From NCBI GenBank assembly GCA_963828555.1, contig CAWHEL010000001.1, positions 124,001 through 188,000 of the forward strand: a stretch of 64,000 nt of DNA. The letters run 5' to 3'. Shown here piece after piece: positions 61,305 to 64,000 of this stretch (positions within the stretch are counted from its first letter, which is position 1; every line of letters starts with the position of its first letter). Both the position numbers and the translations under genes were made by a program. The notes under the pieces are model-generated. The model saw only the letters and a list, made by a program, of their open reading frames with translations, was not told the DNA's origin and did not search any database. The stretch comes from JADJPO01 sp963828555 (GTDB lineage: Bacteria > Actinomycetota > Actinomycetes > Actinomycetales > Kineosporiaceae).

Positions 61305-61804
61305 GTTCAAGACCAGTCCTCGAACGGCAACGACCTCATCGCCGTACTCATCGCTTTCGCCAGGCAACCCGTTTGAGGCCGCCGACCCGATACTCAGGTC
61401 GAGGAAGGCGACGTCGTCGGGCCGCAGCGGCTCGGGGACGTCGCGCCCAGCGTTGTCGTCGACCCACGCGAACCGACGCCCACCTGCAACCTCCAGGATC
61501 GCCGGCACTTGTCCTCGTCGAACTCCAGCACCTGCCATCGTGAGCCGATCCCCAACCGAGGCCCGTAGACCTGGGCGGCGTCACTCCCCCACGTCGTCGC
61601 CCCCACGACCTCGAACATCCCCGCCAACGTAGACAGCCGCTGGGACACCCCGTCAGGAACGAGCAGCAGGCGGCCGTCCGGAAACGACCAGCGATCGACC
61701 GGGCCGGCCGGGTCCCAGACGTTCAGGACGCCATCGACATCGAGGAAGAGCAGCGGAAGACCCTCGTCACCGTTACCCACGCGCCCATCGACTCCGACCG
61801 TCAC
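61284..61804 (-). pseudogene. HAD-family (Swiss Army Knife-type) protein, frameshifted
   Basis: The first frame reads LPLLFLDVDGVLNVWDPAGP, VGATTWGSDAAQVYGPRLGI, WQVLEFDEDKC; the next frame continues PAILEVAGGRRFAWVDDNAG and RDVPEPLRPDDVAFLDLSIG. A one-base change near 61510 separates them. The HAD motifs DVDG and the aspartates of WVDDNAG are present, so the parent was an active-looking phosphatase-like domain, as found in RNA-repair or defence settings. The C-terminus is cut off. Confidence 0.75.
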
Positions 61805-61833
61805 AGGCGCGGACCAGCTCCCTCAGTTTTGTC

Positions 61834-61877
61834 GGAGCCGCCTTCGGGATTCGAACCCGAGACCTACGCATTACGAG
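61834..61877 (-). tRNA. 3' half of tRNA-Thr(CGT), attachment-site copy 1
   Basis: The minus strand reads from the anticodon loop (CTCGTAATGCGTAGG) through the T arm (GGGTTCGAATCCC) to the acceptor strand (AAGGCGGCTCC). The 5' half of a tRNA does not precede it, so it is not a gene; it is the kind of tRNA 3' fragment left by integration. An identical stretch but for one base is at 63362-63405, in the same orientation. Confidence 0.8.
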
Positions 61878-62011
61878 GCCGCCGGTCAGATCCCCACAAC
61901 GCTCTGACCAGGACCGATCGCGCACGGTGCCGCGCCTCACGAACTCGGCGACCCTCACGAACGCCATTCGTGTCCCACGACGCGTCCCACACGGGAAGGC
62001 GGTCGTGGGAC

Positions 62012-62428
62012 TCAGGCGCCACCCTCGACGCGTTGCCGCCAAGGGATCAGGAGCCCCTTGTCTACCATCCGGTCCCGAGCGCCGTTGTCCACCCAACCCA
62101 CGGCCACTCCATCGAGCTCCAGGGCGACGACGCGATCGCCATGGACGGCGCCCTCGAGGGCCTCGACGAGCGCTTCGACCGCTCGCAGCGCCTGGCGCTC
62201 TCACGCCGGGTCGTCGGACACAGCGGGAAGTCGCAGCAGGGCTCCCACCGTGTGGTCACTGTCGACGCCCTCGTTGACGAACACGGGCGGCCCGATCCCT
62301 TCGACCGCCCACCCGCGTCGCAGCCCCTCAGCCACCTCGAATGCCCAGGTCACGTCCGACTCCCCGGGCTCTCCCTCCACGTGGGCCAGCAACGCGACCT
62401 GCGCCCCACCACCACCCTCCGCGATCAC
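62012..62428 (-). pseudogene. 139-codon gene interrupted by one in-frame TGA
   Basis: From GTG 62428 (with AGGAG upstream) the frame reads LALLAHVEGEPGESDV-like sequence (QVALLAHVEGEPGESDV), EGLRRGWAVEGIGPPVFVNE and LLRLPAVSDDPA, then TGA 62201-62203, and continues in the same frame with RQALRAVEALVEALEGAVHG, DRVVALELDGVAVGWVDNGA and MVDKGLLIPWRQRVEGGA to a stop at 62012. Both halves look like one protein. No family is recognised. Confidence 0.6.
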
Positions 62429-62493
62429 ACCGTGCTCCTCTCACGAGAAGTATCAAGTCGACCCGGACATGACCGATAAGTTATGTTGAGGGT

Positions 62494-62922
62494 GTGGCTT
62501 GGGAGATCAGTCTTCACCAGGACGTGGAGCGCTGGTACCTCGAGCTGTGCAGGACGGACCCTGGGTCGGCGGACCTCATCGCGGTCGCGATCGAGCAGCT
62601 GGCCGCGGCGGGGCCCACGCTCGGGCGGCCGCTCGTGGACCGGATCCACGGCAGCCGGCACCACAACATGAAAGAGCTCCGGCCGCCCTCGACCGGGACC
62701 AGCGAGGTGCGGATGCTGTTCGTGTTCGACCCCGACCGCGAAGCGCTGTTCCTCGTCGCCGGCGAAAAGTCCGGCCGATGGGAGACCTGGTACCGGCAGG
62801 CGGTCCCACTCGCCGACGAACGCTACGACCAGCACCTCGAGACGTTGAACAAGCAGCACGACGCAGACGACCACACGAAGACCACGAACCCGAAGAACAC
62901 GAAGGGGAGGAAGAACCGATGA
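62494..62922 (+). CDS. HigB/Gp49-like RelE-superfamily toxin
   Basis: The 142-residue protein has WEISLHQDVERWYLELCRTD, ELRPPSTGTSEVRMLFVFDP and DREALFLVAGEKSGRWETWY, typical of phage-derived Gp49-like HigB toxins, followed by a Lys/Asn-rich tail. GTG 62494 has GAGG just before it. The toxin gene comes first and overlaps the antitoxin start (ATGA), as is usual for higBA. Confidence 0.88.
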   Translation: MAWEISLHQDVERWYLELCRTDPGSADLIAVAIEQLAAAGPTLGRPLVDRIHGSRHHNMKELRPPSTGTSEVRMLFVFDPDREALFLVAGEKSGRWETWYRQAVPLADERYDQHLETLNKQHDADDHTKTTNPKNTKGRKNR

Positions 62923-63251
62923 GCGGCAAGTTCACCTCGTGGAACGACGTCAAGGCCAAGGCCGCCGCCGCCGACCCCCGCACCCCTGCCGAACGTGAGG
63001 CGGGTCAGGCCGATGCCGCCGAGCGGCGTGAGGCGTACGTCCGCGGCCACCAGCTCGCCGAGATCCGTAAGGCCGCCGGCCTGAGCCAGGCCCAGGTCGC
63101 CGACGCCCTCGGCGTCTCCCAGGCCCGGATCTCCAAGATCGAGCACGGCGAGATCTCCGGCATCGACATCGTCCGCGCCTACATCACCGCCCTCGGCGGC
63201 CACCTCGACCTCGTCGCCACCCTCGGCGACCGCAGCTGGAAAGTCGCTTGA
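62919..63251 (+). CDS. HigA-like XRE family antitoxin
   Basis: The 110-residue protein has a helical N-terminus and an XRE helix-turn-helix (AEIRKAAGLSQAQVADALGV, SQARISKIEHGEISG), ending YITALGGHLDLVATLGDRSW. It should neutralise the toxin upstream and repress the operon. Together the pair is the only intact gene content between the two tRNA-Thr fragments. Confidence 0.92.
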   Translation: MSGKFTSWNDVKAKAAAADPRTPAEREAGQADAAERREAYVRGHQLAEIRKAAGLSQAQVADALGVSQARISKIEHGEISGIDIVRAYITALGGHLDLVATLGDRSWKVA

Positions 63252-63361
63252 CCGTCATGGAGGGCGACGGCCCACCCGACGGGATGCCGGTGGACGACCT
63301 GCCACCGGGCAACGGCATGCTCGAATCGCTGGAACGCCTGCCTCTTGACCTGCCGTTTTGT

Positions 63362-63405
63362 GGAGCCGCCTTAGGGATTCGAACCCGAGACCTACGCATT
63401 ACGAG
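63362..63405 (-). tRNA. 3' half of tRNA-Thr(CGT), attachment-site copy 2
   Basis: Forty-four bases identical to 61834-61877 except one (TTAGGG against TTCGGG), same orientation. Short common flanks (GTTTTGT) extend the repeat by a few bases on one side. No 5' tRNA half is present. Confidence 0.8.
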
Positions 63406-63551
63406 AACCCTGCCCGCATCGCGCTGAACTGCAACGATACGAGCAACTCGCCCGTGACCTGTGTCAATGCCTTCCGACACTTCACGACGTCTGACACGGC
63501 CTGACACCCTGGTGCGCCCCGGATGTGCCCCCGACCCAACCGGGGAGAGTG

Positions 63552-64000
63552 TCAGAGATCAGTGCCGTTCCACGCGTGGGCCACGACCTGGATCGCGTCG
63601 ACGGCGCTGACGCCCAGGCGGGTCTGCGCAGCGAGGGCCTCATGCCATTGTTGCTCCGACGGGGCTTCTGTGAACAACCATGGGGCGGGAGGACGCCCGG
63701 TCGGGCCCATTCGCACGTACAGATCGCGGGCGGCGTCGTCGACGGCACCGATGCTGGCCAGGGCCCACAGGTCCCACAGGTCGCGGGGGGCCTTGCGGTC
63801 GTGCCATGCCGCGGTCTTCCAGGCCACGAATGCCGCCCGTACGGGAACCCAGAGCCGTGCAGCGGGGACTCCGGTGTACCGCTGGTGCAGTTCTCGTTGC
63901 TCGGTCGGCCACTGCGGGTAGCCGCGACCGTCGAGCAGTTGGACGCGGACACTCACACCGTCCGGCCCCGTCAGGACCGCGGCGTGGGTGTCACGGACGG
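63552..64000 (-). CDS. AbiEii/AbiGii-like toxin, C-terminal part (runs off window)
   Basis: The frame enters at 64000 and reads VRDTHAAVLTGPDGVSVRVQ, GYPQWPTEQRELHQRYTGVP, AFVAWKTAAWHDRKAPRDLW and DLWALASIGAVDDAARDLYV, the C-terminal part of nucleotidyltransferase AbiEii/AbiGii toxins (DRKAPRDLWDL is the family block). Unlike its relative at 43599-43949 it has no stop here. The N-terminus and any AbiEi partner lie beyond the window. Confidence 0.8.
   Translation of the reverse strand, partial: VRDTHAAVLTGPDGVSVRVQLLDGRGYPQWPTEQRELHQRYTGVPAARLWVPVRAAFVAWKTAAWHDRKAPRDLWDLWALASIGAVDDAARDLYVRMGPTGRPPAPWLFTEAPSEQQWHEALAAQTRLGVSAVDAIQVVAHAWNGTDL
63853..64000. repeat. 148-bp direct repeat, copy 2
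   Basis: Aligns with 43599-43746 with about five mismatches. It may extend past the window end. Confidence 0.85.

Noticed and set aside
61834..61877. A complete tRNA-Thr gene
   Set aside because: The D arm and 5' acceptor strand are missing upstream on the minus strand, as also at 63362-63405.

Overview
The window is high-GC, gene-dense DNA from an actinomycete. It carries furA-katG, large LuxR-type ATPase regulators, a rifampin ADP-ribosyltransferase (arr), a mycothiol-type maleylpyruvate isomerase and four F420/deazaflavin-type (Ddn-like) oxidoreductases. I cannot name the genus; a soil or rock-dwelling actinomycete of the Geodermatophilus/Nakamurella/Pseudonocardia kind would fit.

Left part (1-33 kb) is mostly intact. 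It holds small membrane proteins, a pterin-dehydratase-like/glyoxalase fusion, a UPF0303 gene bracketed by two copies of a 48-bp palindromic repeat, prfC (release factor 3), a haloacid-dehalogenase-like hydrolase and a TPR protein. Next is a six-gene minus-strand operon (17242 down to 8753): three unrecognised proteins with acidic, repetitive tracts, a 1287-residue subtilisin + VanY-type carboxypeptidase fusion, a flavin amine oxidase and a poly-gamma-glutamate hydrolase. It reads like an envelope- or capsule-degrading toolkit of unknown purpose and is my best candidate for an undescribed system. After it come furA-katG with a probable leaderless furA promoter, a LAL regulator divergent from a methyltransferase and an alpha/beta-hydrolase-glycosyltransferase fusion, a three-gene membrane operon, and a MalT-like regulator with a DinB protein.

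Middle part (32-50 kb) mixes good genes with remnants. Intact genes include a LacI regulator with three matching palindromic operators, a GH13 amylase, arr, a DinB/pentapeptide protein, a DHFR-like reductase, mazEF, an SH3 secreted protein and a maleylpyruvate isomerase. Between them lie broken genes: a P450 start fused to an isomerase end, three SRPBCC genes each lacking the middle, an acetyltransferase tail, an AbiEii-like toxin lacking its catalytic centre, the tail of argS, a TfoX-like gene and a half MMPL transporter. Internal deletion joining the two ends of one gene, or of two genes, is the recurring lesion.

Right part (50-64 kb) is mobile and defence-like. It contains a CPBP protease-alpha/beta hydrolase fusion, a decayed DUF5343-like/TIGR02391 pair, a complete IS982-family element, a RelE/Phd module with a palindromic operator, a short TnsA-like nuclease preceded by four TGTCGGT repeats, a bactofilin-like membrane protein, an IS701-type fragment and a small inverted-repeat element. 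It ends with a 1.5-kb segment bounded by two direct copies of the 3' half of tRNA-Thr(CGT) carrying a HigBA-like module, then an AbiEii-like toxin running off the window, whose paralogue is the broken copy at 43.6-43.9 kb.
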